A stretch of 64,000 nucleotides of DNA from JARRQB01 sp965368585 (GCA_965368585.1 CBDUNM010000003.1:24909-88908); one strand, 5' to 3'; positions 45,144-54,779 are shown, numbered from the stretch's first letter. The notes: generated from the letters alone by a model not told the origin. Program-made: numbers and translations.

Positions 45144-45575
45144 ATGTCAGAAGACAAACACAAGGCCTTGACTGACATCACGCGCGCCGTGATGTATCTG
45201 CTGGACGGGTGGAAGCTGGAGACGCGTGAGATGCAGGCCGTGCTGGCCATGCCCGCGACCGTACGCGGGCGCACCTTCGTCAAGTTCCGCCAGGGAGATG
45301 CGGTGTTTCCCGACGACCCGGCCGTGTTACGCCGAGCCAACTATTTGTTGCGCATTGCGGATTCTTTGCGCACTGCTTACCCCTGCAACCCGGATATGTC
45401 CGGTCGGTGGGTGCGTCAACCGCATCGGCGGTTCGGCAAGAGAACCCCTTTGTCGATTATCCTCAAGGACGGCGAAAGCGGCTTGATCGCCGTGTTAGCC
45501 GAACTCGATTGCACCTTTTCCTGGGATCTGACCGGCTCCATGCCGTCGACCTATCGCTCTCCCGGTCTCCTATAG
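45144..45575 (+). CDS. Orphan protein with an MbcA/ParS/Xre-like toxin-binding domain
   Basis: A 143-residue protein. Residues about 10-50 could form a divergent helix-turn-helix region (LLDGWKLETREMQAVLAM). The C-terminal half, with RANYLLRIADSL, WVRQPHRRFGKRTPLSII and a final helix, follows the pattern of the DUF2384 domain of MbcA/ParS/Xre antitoxins, which normally blocks RES-family NAD-degrading toxins. No RES gene is beside it. The ATG has a GGGACAGGAG site upstream. Assignment is by motif only. Confidence 0.65.
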   Translation: MSEDKHKALTDITRAVMYLLDGWKLETREMQAVLAMPATVRGRTFVKFRQGDAVFPDDPAVLRRANYLLRIADSLRTAYPCNPDMSGRWVRQPHRRFGKRTPLSIILKDGESGLIAVLAELDCTFSWDLTGSMPSTYRSPGLL

Positions 45576-46164
45576 CCGCTCCGCCAGGCCCTGAAGTGCT
45601 CGGGCCACCGTCTGCTTTCGGAAGTCGTTCGTTTGCGTATGAGCATCTTTTGAGATCGTTTCCGCGACGGCGAATTTGTTTCTGATTCGAGGTTTAGAGC
45701 CCGGTTTGGTGAACGCTTTGCGGTGCAATTGCGTCGGCCACCAGGAACTTTTCACAGCTGCGCGTTGCGTCAATAAAGCGGCAAACCGGTGCGTCGAAAT
45801 CTAGCCGCCACAGATAACGCATCTAACCTGTTGAATTAATTGTAGTAAATTATATTCATACGTTCGATGGAACTCGCGACCGGCAGAAATACTAACGGTT
45901 GCGGGTAAATTGCCCACAGAGTTATCCACAGGAATTTACGCCCGTGGCCGAAAATTGACGTCTTGGTCAGATGCCCAAATGTCTTACGCGTTGGGGACTT
46001 ACAACGGGAAGCTCGACACCAAGCGGTCGTCGACAAATTTTCGACATCATCTGCCGGCACGGGAGGTCCTGAATGTGTGCGGTTTCGGTCGCGTATCGAC
46101 GATCGAGATTTCCCGCCGAGATCCTGGTATAGTCCGCCGCCCTTTTCCCGTTGGATCGCACATC
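45576..46164. other. Long spacer upstream of typA with AT-rich patch and DnaA box
   Basis: A 589-bp stretch with no credible gene. Positions 45831-45860 are strikingly AT-rich for this window. A perfect DnaA box, TTATCCACA, lies at 45922-45930, with a related TGCCCACAG just before it. One box is not an origin, but DnaA could act here as a regulator. I could not place the typA promoter with confidence. Confidence 0.4.
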
Positions 46165-47976
46165 GTGATCGAGACTCTTCGCAACGTCGCCATCATCGCC
46201 CACGTCGATCATGGTAAGACCACCCTGGTGGATGAATTGCTCAAACAGTCGGGCACGCTGGGTGAGCGTTACGGTGAAATCGAGCGTGTCATGGATTCCA
46301 ATGATCTGGAGCGCGAACGGGGGATTACCATTCTTTCGAAGAACACGGCCATTCGCTGGTCCGATTACCGGATCAACATTGTCGACACACCCGGTCATGC
46401 GGATTTCGGCGGCGAGGTGGAACGGGTGCTGTCGATGGTCGATTCGGTACTCCTGCTGGTGGACGCTCAGGAAGGCCCGATGCCGCAGACTCGATTCGTG
46501 ACCCAAAAGGCGTTTAAACATGGTTTGCGCCCGATCCTGGTCGTGAACAAGATCGACAAGCCCGGCGCCCGACCGGACTGGGTGATCGATCAGGTGTTCG
46601 ATCTGTTCGACAGCCTCGGCGCGACCGACGAGCAGCTCGATTTTCCCATCGTCTATGCGTCTGCGCTCAACGGCTACGCAGGGACAGCCGACGATGTACG
46701 CGAGGGGGACATGGTCCCCTTGTTCGAAGCCATTGTGACGCACTGTCCACCGCCGCCGGTGGATCCACAGGGACCCTTTCAGATGCAGGTGTCCACGCTG
46801 GACTACAACAGCTATGTCGGCGCCATCGCGATCGGTCGCATCGCTCGCGGACAGGTGAGGCCCAATCAGCAAATCGTCGTTGCCAAGGCCGATGGAGATA
46901 CGCACCGTGCCAAGATCGGCGTGGTCTACGGCTATATGGGTCTGCAGCGTTTCGAAGTGGCAAGCGCGGGTGCCGGCGATATCGTCGCCTTGAGCGGGAT
47001 CGAGGCGCCGAACGTCTCCGACACGCTGTGTCATCCAGATAACGTCGAGTCCCTGCCGCCGCTGACGGTCGACGAACCGACCGTCTCGATGACGTTTCAG
47101 GTGAATAATTCGCCTTTTGCCGGTCGGCAGGGCAAATACCTCACCTCGCGCCAGCTCAAGGACCGGCTCGAACGCGAGTTGCTGCACAACGTGGCTTTGC
47201 GCGTCGAAGAGGGTAACGACCCGGAAAAATTCAAGGTGTCCGGCCGCGGAGAGTTGCACCTTTCGATACTGCTCGAAAACATGCGCCGCGAGGGCTACGA
47301 GCTGGCGGTTTCCAGGCCCGAGGTCATATTTCGCGAAATCGATGGCGAAATCTGCGAACCCTACGAACAGCTGACGGTGGATGTGGAAGAAAAAAACCAG
47401 GGCGCGGTGATGGATGTATTGGGTACGCGACGGGCGGATCTCAAGAATATGCTGCCGGATGGCAAGGGTCGGGTGCGTCTCGACTACATCGTTCCCTCGC
47501 GCGGACTGATCGGCTTACAGACCGATTTCATGACCTTGACCTCTGGATCCGGCCTCATATACCACGTCTTCGACCACTACGGACCCGCGCATTCCGGCGG
47601 TATTGCCCCGCGCAAGAATGGCGTTATGATCGCCAATGGCAAGGGTAAGGTGCTGGGCTATGCGCTGATGAATCTGCAGGAACGCGGCCGTTTGTTCGTC
47701 AAGCCCGGCGACGAGGTCTACGAGGGTCAGATTGTCGGCATCCATGCGCGCGAAAACGACCTGACCGTCAATCCCCTCAAGGCCAAGCAGCTGACCAACG
47801 TGCGCGCTGCCGGAAAAGACGACAACGTGCTGTTGACGCCACCGATTGTGTTTTCCCTGGAGCAGGCGCTGGAGTTCATTGACGAGGACGAATTGGTGGA
47901 AGTGACCCCTGCGGCGATCAGAATCCGCAAAAAGCATCTCAAAGAGCACGAACGCAAGCGGGCCGGGCGCGAATGA
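46165..47976 (+). CDS. typA: Ribosome-associated GTPase TypA/BipA
   Basis: A 603-residue translational GTPase that associates with ribosomes and supports ribosome assembly under stress. It starts VIETLRNVAIIAHVDHGKTTL (GTG start), with G1 AHVDHGKT, the G2/G3 region ERERGITILSKN and DTPGHADF, the G4 NKID, and elongation-factor-like domains II to V, ending in TypA's lysine/arginine-rich tail. The start at 46165 aligns exactly with Escherichia coli TypA (MIEKLRN); the longer frame extends 85 residues into the spacer. Confidence 0.97.
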   Translation: MIETLRNVAIIAHVDHGKTTLVDELLKQSGTLGERYGEIERVMDSNDLERERGITILSKNTAIRWSDYRINIVDTPGHADFGGEVERVLSMVDSVLLLVDAQEGPMPQTRFVTQKAFKHGLRPILVVNKIDKPGARPDWVIDQVFDLFDSLGATDEQLDFPIVYASALNGYAGTADDVREGDMVPLFEAIVTHCPPPPVDPQGPFQMQVSTLDYNSYVGAIAIGRIARGQVRPNQQIVVAKADGDTHRAKIGVVYGYMGLQRFEVASAGAGDIVALSGIEAPNVSDTLCHPDNVESLPPLTVDEPTVSMTFQVNNSPFAGRQGKYLTSRQLKDRLERELLHNVALRVEEGNDPEKFKVSGRGELHLSILLENMRREGYELAVSRPEVIFREIDGEICEPYEQLTVDVEEKNQGAVMDVLGTRRADLKNMLPDGKGRVRLDYIVPSRGLIGLQTDFMTLTSGSGLIYHVFDHYGPAHSGGIAPRKNGVMIANGKGKVLGYALMNLQERGRLFVKPGDEVYEGQIVGIHARENDLTVNPLKAKQLTNVRAAGKDDNVLLTPPIVFSLEQALEFIDEDELVEVTPAAIRIRKKHLKEHERKRAGRE

Positions 47977-48112
47977 GCGGGCAAGACGACCGATCTCAGA
48001 CCCGGTATGGGGGAGTCAACCCGGTTTGGCGTCATTCCCCGTTGAGCTGGTGCGGCGTGGGCCGCCCGGTCGTTCACCGGCCCCTTGACGCCCGATCTTC
48101 CGGTCGAAGGTA

Positions 48113-49069
48113 ATGCGAACCCTCTATCCGGACATCGCCCCCTACGTGACGCATTCGCTGCGCGTCGACGACCGCCACACGCTGTACGTCGAGGAGTGTG
48201 GGACGCCAAAGGGCATTCCCGCGTTGTTTCTGCACGGCGGACCGGGCGCCGGGTGTGAATCCTACCATCGACGCTTTTTCGACCCTCAACGCTACCGCGC
48301 TGTGCTGTTCGACCAGCGCGGCGCGGGTCGATCGACACCGCATGCCGATCTGGTCGACAACACCACGGAACTGCTGATACGGGACATCGAAACCATCCGG
48401 CAACAACTCGGGGTCGAGCGTTGGGTGGTTTTTGGCGGATCCTGGGGGTCGACCTTGGCGCTGGTTTACGCCGAGGCCCATCCGGAGCGCGTGTCGGCGT
48501 TGATCCTGCGCGGGGTGTTTCTTTGTCGGCCGCAGGAGATTCATTGGTTCTATCAGGAAGGCGCCAACCGCGTTTTTCCCGATTATTGGCGCGATTTCGT
48601 CGCGCCGATTGCACCGGAGCGACGTGGCGATCTGCTGCATGCCTACTACGCTGCCCTGACCGGTTCGAATGAAGTTGCGCAGCTGGCCGCCGCCAAGGCC
48701 TGGTCGATTTGGGAAGGGCGTACCGCGACGCTGCTACCCAATCCCGATGTCGTGGCGCATTTTGGCGGGGCCCACGTGGCGCTGAGCATGGCGCGGATCG
48801 AAAGCCACTATTTCGTCAACGATGCCTTCCTGCAACCCAATCAGTTGTTGCACGATGCGCCTCGTCTGGCGGGTATTCCCGGGGTTATCGTGCACGGCCG
48901 ATACGATCTGATCTGCCCGTTGGAAAACGCCTGGCAGTTGCACCAAGCCTGGTCCGGCAGTGAGTTGCAGATCATTCCCGATGCGGGACATTCGGCGGCG
49001 GAGCCCAATACCGCGGCGGCGCTGGTTGCGGCGTTGGATCGGTTTGCCGCCGAGCAGATGTCCGAGTAA
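48113..49069 (+). CDS. pip: Prolyl aminopeptidase
   Basis: A 318-residue alpha/beta-hydrolase that removes N-terminal proline from peptides. The oxyanion region FLHGGPGAG, the DQRGAGRS motif and the nucleophile elbow GGSWGS (Ser111 region) identify the proline iminopeptidase family; the conserved histidine lies in DAGHSAAE near the end. Cytosolic. It follows typA by 136 bp on the same strand. Confidence 0.94.
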   Translation: MRTLYPDIAPYVTHSLRVDDRHTLYVEECGTPKGIPALFLHGGPGAGCESYHRRFFDPQRYRAVLFDQRGAGRSTPHADLVDNTTELLIRDIETIRQQLGVERWVVFGGSWGSTLALVYAEAHPERVSALILRGVFLCRPQEIHWFYQEGANRVFPDYWRDFVAPIAPERRGDLLHAYYAALTGSNEVAQLAAAKAWSIWEGRTATLLPNPDVVAHFGGAHVALSMARIESHYFVNDAFLQPNQLLHDAPRLAGIPGVIVHGRYDLICPLENAWQLHQAWSGSELQIIPDAGHSAAEPNTAAALVAALDRFAAEQMSE

Positions 49070-49124
49070 GGATTTTCTGAGATCTAGCCGCTCGCGATGA
49101 GGCGAGACGGCACAACGGGCGCGG

Positions 49125-49478
49125 CTACGACAGCGCTTCGCTGGCGCGCGTTGCGAGCAGTTCCAGACGGTTCCTGTCCTCCTCGCTGATATCGATGATC
49201 TGTACGCCAGCCCACACCGTGTCGGCGCTTTCTGCCTTCGAACTCCACAGGATCATCACGCCGGCGTTGAAACGCTGAATATCCCCATCGGGCGTCGTGG
49301 CCGACAACTCGATCTGGTAGAGCGTTTCGGCCGCCATGATTTGCGTGCCGATGATGAGCATGCCGCCCAGTGAAAGGTTGACGACTTGCCCGACCAGCGT
49401 ACCGTCCAGCTGGTTCCTGATCTCCGCGTGCCAGCCGTCGGTGTCAAGTGGGATACGGGGGTGTTTTCTTTTGTCCAA
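49125..49478 (-). CDS. PilZ domain protein
   Basis: A 117-residue protein consisting of a PilZ domain. The RKHPR stretch at residues 4-8 and NLSLGGM near 34-40 correspond to the RxxxR and D/NxSxxG motifs that bind cyclic di-GMP, though the first motif is short here (KRKHPR). The gene lies directly downstream of the DUF1631 gene by 23 bp and is probably co-transcribed with it. A role in second-messenger control is inferred. Confidence 0.85.
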   Translation of the reverse strand: MDKRKHPRIPLDTDGWHAEIRNQLDGTLVGQVVNLSLGGMLIIGTQIMAAETLYQIELSATTPDGDIQRFNAGVMILWSSKAESADTVWAGVQIIDISEEDRNRLELLATRASEALS

Positions 49479-49501
49479 TGTCGTTTCTCCGGAGTTCGCG
49501 T

Positions 49502-51784
49502 CTATGCGCGTTGCTCCAATGCTTCCATGGCCCGCTTCAGCGACGATTCGACGTAGGATGTGCCCGACGCGTGCAGCACGTGGGCGCGTTCGCGGTCGAT
49601 GGCGTCACAGAATTCTCGCAGCGAAATGGCCATTGCCTTGGCACCGCTCTGGTCGACGAACAGGAATCGCTCGGTCTTCGCGTTGAACCAGGACATCTTG
49701 ACGACCTTGTCGCCATCGACGTTGTCGTGAAACACGATCCATGTGCCCCTGGGTAGATTCGGTAGTCGTGTCAGCAAAGCTTCGCCATTCGGTGATAGAT
49801 CGATATCCTGACCTGTATCGGCCGCTTTTTTGGATTCCAAAGGTTTGGCCGCTTCCGGCTTCGCGTCTGCGTCGACCGGTTTGTAATCTTCCGCGAAGAT
49901 TTCGAACAACCGGTTTACTTCGCTCTGGTACTGCGGGATCAGCTTTTCCAGGCGTCGATTGAACTCGTCGCGTAGCGTGACCACTTCGGCATGCAGCGGC
50001 CTTTGTCCCGACACCAGGGTCTTCACCAGAGCTAGTATCCGGTTGCTCAGAACCTGCGCGCCACGCCACGTTCCGGAATCGGTATCGCCGCCGCTGCGCA
50101 GGTAGATCAGCGTGAGATAGTCGGTCCAGGGTCCCGTCACGAAGGTTGTGTAGCGCGCCGGCGCGCCTTCGACCGCCAGCAGTTCCTTGGTGACCTTGGC
50201 GGCGGTGAGCTTGGCCTCCTCGAGACGCGCCTTACCTTTTTCAGTCTCGATGGTTCGCGCTTCCCTGACCTTCTGCTTTTCCGACAGGGCTTTGATCTCG
50301 GTGGTCAGCTTGTCTTCCAGTTCCTGGAACAGCTGTACCGGATGTTCTTTGGCGCGAACGATGCGCTCCACGGTGAATTGGAGTTGCGGGTACAGGCCTT
50401 GCGTCAAGTCCCGCTCGTCCACCCAGCGCGACCCGGCCTCGATCATTTCGTCGAACAGGCGACGCGCCGGATACTCTCGATGTTCCAGGAAGGTGCGGTC
50501 ACGAATCGCGACCTTGAGATACGGAGTATGCAGGTGGCTGAGCAACGCCTTGACGGTATTGCCCAGTCGCTTGTCGTTCAGCATGACTTCGAACAGCATC
50601 CCGACGATGTCGATGATGTCTTCGTCGAAATGGCTCAGCTTGTTGCGACCGACGGTTTCTTTAACCTGCGTCCGTTGAATCGACAGCGCATTGCGGATTT
50701 TCTGTAGCAGCGAGGTGGAAACCGGTGCCTGCTTGGCGCCTTTTTCCCGCACGCCGGTTTCCGGCAGCGGCGTATCGGTCGTCGCGACCGCCGTTTCAAC
50801 CGCCCGGGCGACGGCCTCGGACGGTGCGGGATGCAGGGGTTCCGGGCGAACGGTAGCGCCGCGCTGTAACGCCTGTCTGGTCCTTTGGGCAGCCAGCAGC
50901 TCACGCACGCGCGAGAGGATCTGATCGCCGAGTTCGATTTCTTCCTCGGAGGATCCGCCCGGTTCGTGATATGGGGCGCCGGTTGCCGGACCTTGACTTT
51001 CTCTGGCGGCTCCCGCGCCGGCGTGCGCACCGCCCGCCCGGGCCGGGGCGCCGCCGCCTTGTCGCTGCCCCGGCTGGCCGGCTGCCTGGGCTTGCTCGTC
51101 GTATTCGTCTTCCGCCTCATCGCTTTTGTCGGAGACCGCGCCGGGTGCTCGTACGATCTTGTATTTCAAGTTCGGCAGAATGCCCGCACTGCGCAAATCT
51201 TCGTTCAGGTTTTCGTGCCAGTGCGACGAGCGGCGAATAACGTCTCGCTCGAACAAGGTGAAAAGCGCCAGCAGGACTTCGCGTTCGACATTCAGAACGT
51301 TGCTGGCCTTTTCAAATACCGAACTCAGTTGATGCGGGCCGGCCGGGATAAGTTTGACGTCAATCGCAGGCCGACCGACGAAGACCCCCAGGCGTTGGCC
51401 CAGCGCGTGATACAACTCGGAGTTATGTTTGATCGCCTGATCGGAGATCGTCTGCAACGCGAGACTCCGCTCAAACGTGTCTTTGCTTACCAGGCTAAGG
51501 GTTTCCGACCCCAACCTGCTCTGCTGTTCGGGGTTGCGCATGAAATCGAACAGGTCGTGGTACAGGCCGTCATGGAACTGGGATTCGACCTGGTCCTGCT
51601 TCAGCCATATCTCCCGCTGACCCTCGAAGAAGCGGTTCTGAATCTGGTTGGTTTCCGCCTTGTCAGCGTACTCGAGCATCACCTTGTCGGCCGACTTGAA
51701 TAAGTCGCTGACGAACGTGCCAGCTTCCGGCACGATGTTTTCGCGCCACTTGTTAAGCAGGTCCTGAACTTGTTCTCTTTTCAC
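49502..51784 (-). CDS. DUF1631 family protein
   Basis: A 760-residue soluble protein of the DUF1631 family: mostly helical N-terminal region, a low-complexity Gly/Ala/Gln-rich linker (about residues 225-275), a second helical domain and a conserved C-terminal beta-rich region with RGTWIVFHDN and FLFVDQSGAKAMAISLREF. The start is a GTG at 51784; the spacer beyond is stop-rich in this frame. Family function is not established; in several bacteria these genes accompany cyclic-di-GMP proteins, and here a PilZ gene follows. Confidence 0.83.
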   Translation of the reverse strand: MKREQVQDLLNKWRENIVPEAGTFVSDLFKSADKVMLEYADKAETNQIQNRFFEGQREIWLKQDQVESQFHDGLYHDLFDFMRNPEQQSRLGSETLSLVSKDTFERSLALQTISDQAIKHNSELYHALGQRLGVFVGRPAIDVKLIPAGPHQLSSVFEKASNVLNVEREVLLALFTLFERDVIRRSSHWHENLNEDLRSAGILPNLKYKIVRAPGAVSDKSDEAEDEYDEQAQAAGQPGQRQGGGAPARAGGAHAGAGAARESQGPATGAPYHEPGGSSEEEIELGDQILSRVRELLAAQRTRQALQRGATVRPEPLHPAPSEAVARAVETAVATTDTPLPETGVREKGAKQAPVSTSLLQKIRNALSIQRTQVKETVGRNKLSHFDEDIIDIVGMLFEVMLNDKRLGNTVKALLSHLHTPYLKVAIRDRTFLEHREYPARRLFDEMIEAGSRWVDERDLTQGLYPQLQFTVERIVRAKEHPVQLFQELEDKLTTEIKALSEKQKVREARTIETEKGKARLEEAKLTAAKVTKELLAVEGAPARYTTFVTGPWTDYLTLIYLRSGGDTDSGTWRGAQVLSNRILALVKTLVSGQRPLHAEVVTLRDEFNRRLEKLIPQYQSEVNRLFEIFAEDYKPVDADAKPEAAKPLESKKAADTGQDIDLSPNGEALLTRLPNLPRGTWIVFHDNVDGDKVVKMSWFNAKTERFLFVDQSGAKAMAISLREFCDAIDRERAHVLHASGTSYVESSLKRAMEALEQRA

Positions 51785-52215
51785 GGATTCCCGAACTCTT
51801 TTTTTGGTTAAGCGGACCCTGGAGGCGTCATAGCGTCAGCTCGAAGCGCGCGAGCGATTTTGGCCGGTCCATTTTCGCCAGACTCGATGACCACGGACAC
51901 CTTGGCCGCCTCCGTGGCCGGTTTGCGTCCCTCACCGGGGAACGATCGCCGCAATATGCACCATGACCGCAACGCGCATTCACGGGCTGTCGACGGGTCC
52001 TCTCGAAGCGCGCAGACACGTGATAATGTGTGGTCAGATGCGATATTACACTGTCCGAAAAGGAAATCTTTCCGCATTTTCGTGCTTAACGATGCTCCTT
52101 CGAAACACCTCGAACAACCTTTCAACGGGCCCTTTTCACTCGAAATCGAACAGGGACGATAACATTTAGCGTCAGGTAAACGAATGTTTGTACACAAATT
52201 TGTTCGACGAGTGAA
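51785..52215. other. Divergent spacer between DUF1631 gene and dtd
   Basis: A 431-bp stretch between divergent genes without a recognisable protein. Two overlapping frames of 68 and 100 codons on the plus strand have no supporting features. The last 90 bp before dtd are AT-rich (TTTGTACACAAATTTG near 52190) and probably hold the dtd promoter. Confidence 0.35.
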
Positions 52216-52653
52216 ATGATTGGTTTGCTGCAGAGGGTGAATTGTGCCCGGGTAGAGGTAGATTGCGAGGTGATCGGCCGGATCGGCCGGGGTATTCTGG
52301 TGTTGGTCGGGGTACAAAAAGGCGACCAGGAAAATCAAGCCGAACGCCTGTTGCAACGGGTGTTGGGGTATCGGGTTTTCCCCGATGAGCAGGGGCGGAT
52401 GAACCTGAGCTTGACCCAAACGGGTGGCGGGCTGCTGTTGGTGCCGCAATTTACGCTGGCGGCGGATACCCGCAGCGGGTCGCGCGCCGGTTTCTCGCGC
52501 GCAGCCACACCCGCGGAAGGGCGCCGTTTGTTCGAATATCTCGCGCAACGGGCCCAAGCCGATTGGCCGGACGTGGCATTGGGCCGTTTCGGGGCGGATA
52601 TGCAGGTGAGCCTGATCAACGACGGCCCCGTTACTTTCTGGCTTGAATCCTGA
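52216..52653 (+). CDS. dtd: D-aminoacyl-tRNA deacylase
   Basis: A 145-residue enzyme that releases D-amino acids (and glycine) from mischarged tRNA. The MIGLLQRVNCARVEV opening, the SRAGFSRA-like GSRAGFSRAATP motif and the C-terminal NDGPVTFWLES (GxPVT cis-proline motif) are typical. It lies just before the his genes on the same strand. Confidence 0.95.
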   Translation: MIGLLQRVNCARVEVDCEVIGRIGRGILVLVGVQKGDQENQAERLLQRVLGYRVFPDEQGRMNLSLTQTGGGLLLVPQFTLAADTRSGSRAGFSRAATPAEGRRLFEYLAQRAQADWPDVALGRFGADMQVSLINDGPVTFWLES

Positions 52654-52719
52654 ATCGCGAGCGTCATGTTCCGCGGACGTCGTATGACAGTGGCGAATTC
52701 GACGCGCCAATCAGCGAAT

Positions 52720-52748
52720 CTGACAGCTTGCCGAGTTTCGCATAAAAT
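52720..52748 (+). promoter_or_regulatory. Predicted sigma-70 promoter of the his genes
   Basis: CTGACA (52720-52725) and TAAAAT (52743-52748) are separated by exactly 17 bp, 33 bp before the hisB ATG. Both boxes match the sigma-70 consensus at five and four to five of six positions. It fits a transcript starting near 52755 and covering hisB onward. Confidence 0.6.
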
Positions 52749-52781
52749 CCGGGTTTAAGACCTTCATTAGCGGGACAACTC

Positions 52782-53372
52782 ATGGCTCGTAGCGCGCGCG
52801 TAGAGCGCAACACGCTGGAAACGCAAATCACCGTAGCGATTAACCTGGACGGGTCCGGCCAGTCGGTATTTGACACCGCTGTTCCATTCCTGGATCACAT
52901 GCTGGATCAGATCGCGCGCCACGGGCTGATCGATTTGGAGGTGTCCGCCAAGGGAGATTTGCATATCGATGCACACCATACCGTCGAGGATATTGGTATT
53001 GCCTTGGGGCAGGCGCTGGCCAAGGCGGTGGGCGACAAGAAGGGCATTCGGCGCTACGGTCACGCCTATGTGCCATTGGACGAGGCTTTGTCGCGCGTGG
53101 TGGTCGATCTCTCCGGGCGACCCGGTTTGGAGTTTCGCGTGGATTTCACCCGCGGCATGGTGGGCAACTTCGATGTCGACCTGTTCCACGAGTTCTTCCA
53201 AGGCCTGGTCAATCACGCGGCGATGACTTTGCACATCGACAATCTGCGCGGCGCCAACGCCCACCATCAGGCCGAAACGGTGTTCAAGGCGTTCGGGCGC
53301 GCGCTGCGTATGGCGCTGGAGCCTGATCCGCGGCTCGGTGACGTCGTGCCGTCGACCAAAGGCAGTCTCTGA
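52782..53372 (+). CDS. hisB: Imidazoleglycerol-phosphate dehydratase
   Basis: A 196-residue monofunctional dehydratase of histidine synthesis. It shows FDTAVPFLDHMLDQIARHG with metal-binding histidines, DAHHTVEDIGIALGQAL and the later HAAMTLHIDNLRGANAHHQAE. It lacks the phosphatase domain found in the Escherichia coli bifunctional HisB, as usual outside enteric bacteria. First of the his genes, 16 bp from hisH. Confidence 0.97.
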   Translation: MARSARVERNTLETQITVAINLDGSGQSVFDTAVPFLDHMLDQIARHGLIDLEVSAKGDLHIDAHHTVEDIGIALGQALAKAVGDKKGIRRYGHAYVPLDEALSRVVVDLSGRPGLEFRVDFTRGMVGNFDVDLFHEFFQGLVNHAAMTLHIDNLRGANAHHQAETVFKAFGRALRMALEPDPRLGDVVPSTKGSL

Positions 53373-53387
53373 ACCAGAGGTAGAGGG

Positions 53388-54029
53388 ATGAGTGACAAAA
53401 TCGCGGTGATCGACTACGGCATGGGCAACCTGCGGTCCGTGTCCAAGGCGGTCGAGCACGTCGCGCCAACGGCCGAGGTGCGGGTCACCGACGATCCGGC
53501 GTTCATCGCCGACGCCGATCGGGTGGTGTTCCCGGGGCAGGGCGCGGCGCGTGATTGTATGGCCGCGATCAGCCAGCACCACGTCAACCAGGCGGTGCGC
53601 GAGGCGGCGGCCGCCAAACCGTTCCTCGGCATCTGCATGGGGCTTCAGGTGCTGATGGACTTCAGCGAGGAAAACGAAGGCACCCGCCTGATGGGGCTGT
53701 TTTCAGGCCGGGTCGAGCGGTTCGCCGCGGACATGCCGGGCGAAGCCGGGCTGCATCTGAAAATCCCGCACATGGGTTGGAGCAATGTGCAGCAGACTCG
53801 ACCGCACCCGTTGTGGGAGGGGATTCGCGACGGGAGTCGCTTTTATTTCGTTCACAGTTATCGGGTCGTCCCGGATGATTCGTCCCTGACGGTTGCGGAA
53901 ACCGACTACGGCGTGCGTTTTACGTGCGCAATCGCTCGCGATAACCTGTTCGCCGTGCAGTTCCACCCGGAAAAGAGCGCCGCAGCGGGATTGCGTTTAC
54001 TTGAAAACTTCGTCAACTGGAAACCCTGA
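53388..54029 (+). CDS. hisH: Imidazole glycerol phosphate synthase, glutaminase subunit
   Basis: A 213-residue class I glutamine amidotransferase providing ammonia to HisF. The nucleophile Cys lies in LGICMGLQVL; the FPGQGA and FYFVHSYRV segments and the final FHPEKS provide the rest of the catalytic triad. The stop overlaps the hisA start (TGATG), so the two are coupled. Confidence 0.97.
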   Translation: MSDKIAVIDYGMGNLRSVSKAVEHVAPTAEVRVTDDPAFIADADRVVFPGQGAARDCMAAISQHHVNQAVREAAAAKPFLGICMGLQVLMDFSEENEGTRLMGLFSGRVERFAADMPGEAGLHLKIPHMGWSNVQQTRPHPLWEGIRDGSRFYFVHSYRVVPDDSSLTVAETDYGVRFTCAIARDNLFAVQFHPEKSAAAGLRLLENFVNWKP

Positions 54030-54772
54030 TGCTGCTTATTCCTGCCATAGATCTAAAGGACGGTAAGTGCGTGCGTCTGCGCCAAGGGCGTATGGACGAT
54101 AACACGGTATTTTCGGATGATCCCCTCGAAATGGCGCAACGCTGGGTCGAGGCCGGTGCGCGACGATTGCATATGGTCGATCTGAACGGCGCTTTCGAAG
54201 GCCGGCCGGTGAATGCCGAACCCGTGCGCCGGATAGCCGACGCCTACCCCGAGCTGCCGATTCAGATTGGTGGCGGAATACGTGACGCCGAAACCATCGA
54301 GGCCTACCTGGATGCCGGCGTACAGTGGTGCATACTGGGTACCAAGGCGGTGCGCGAACCGCATTTTATCTCTGAGGTCTGCTTGGAATTCCCGAGTCAC
54401 ATCATCGTCGGACTGGACGCCAAAGACGGCAAGGTCGCGGTAGAGGGCTGGTCGAAACTGTCTCGTCACGACGTACTCGATATGGCCCGGCATTTCGAGA
54501 ACGATGGCGTCGACGCGATCGTCTACACTGATATCAGCCGCGACGGGATGATGACCGGCTGCAATGTGGAAGCAACGGTCGCCCTGGCCGATGCCGTGCG
54601 TATTCCGGTCATCGCCTCGGGCGGGATTACCAATCTTGACGATATACGCGCGCTCTGCACAGCGGACACCGACAATATATTGGGCGCGATCACCGGACGG
54701 GCGATTTACGAAGGAACGCTGGATTTCGCCGCCGGACAGCAACTCGCCGACGAGTTGAGCGCGGCCGGGTAG
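54029..54772 (+). CDS. hisA: Phosphoribosylformimino-AICAR phosphate isomerase
   Basis: A 247-residue TIM-barrel isomerase of histidine synthesis. Present: LIPAIDLKDGKCVRLRQG with the catalytic aspartate, MVDLNGAFEGRPVN, IQIGGGIRD, and on the second half TDISRDGMMTGCN and IASGGITN. It overlaps hisH at its start and lies 7 bp before hisF. Confidence 0.97.
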   Translation: MLLIPAIDLKDGKCVRLRQGRMDDNTVFSDDPLEMAQRWVEAGARRLHMVDLNGAFEGRPVNAEPVRRIADAYPELPIQIGGGIRDAETIEAYLDAGVQWCILGTKAVREPHFISEVCLEFPSHIIVGLDAKDGKVAVEGWSKLSRHDVLDMARHFENDGVDAIVYTDISRDGMMTGCNVEATVALADAVRIPVIASGGITNLDDIRALCTADTDNILGAITGRAIYEGTLDFAAGQQLADELSAAG

Positions 54773-54779
54773 AGCGGGC

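Noticed and set aside
45922..45930. DnaA box as evidence of the replication origin
   Set aside because: Only one perfect box, and no dnaA, dnaN, gyrB, gidA or parAB genes nearby.
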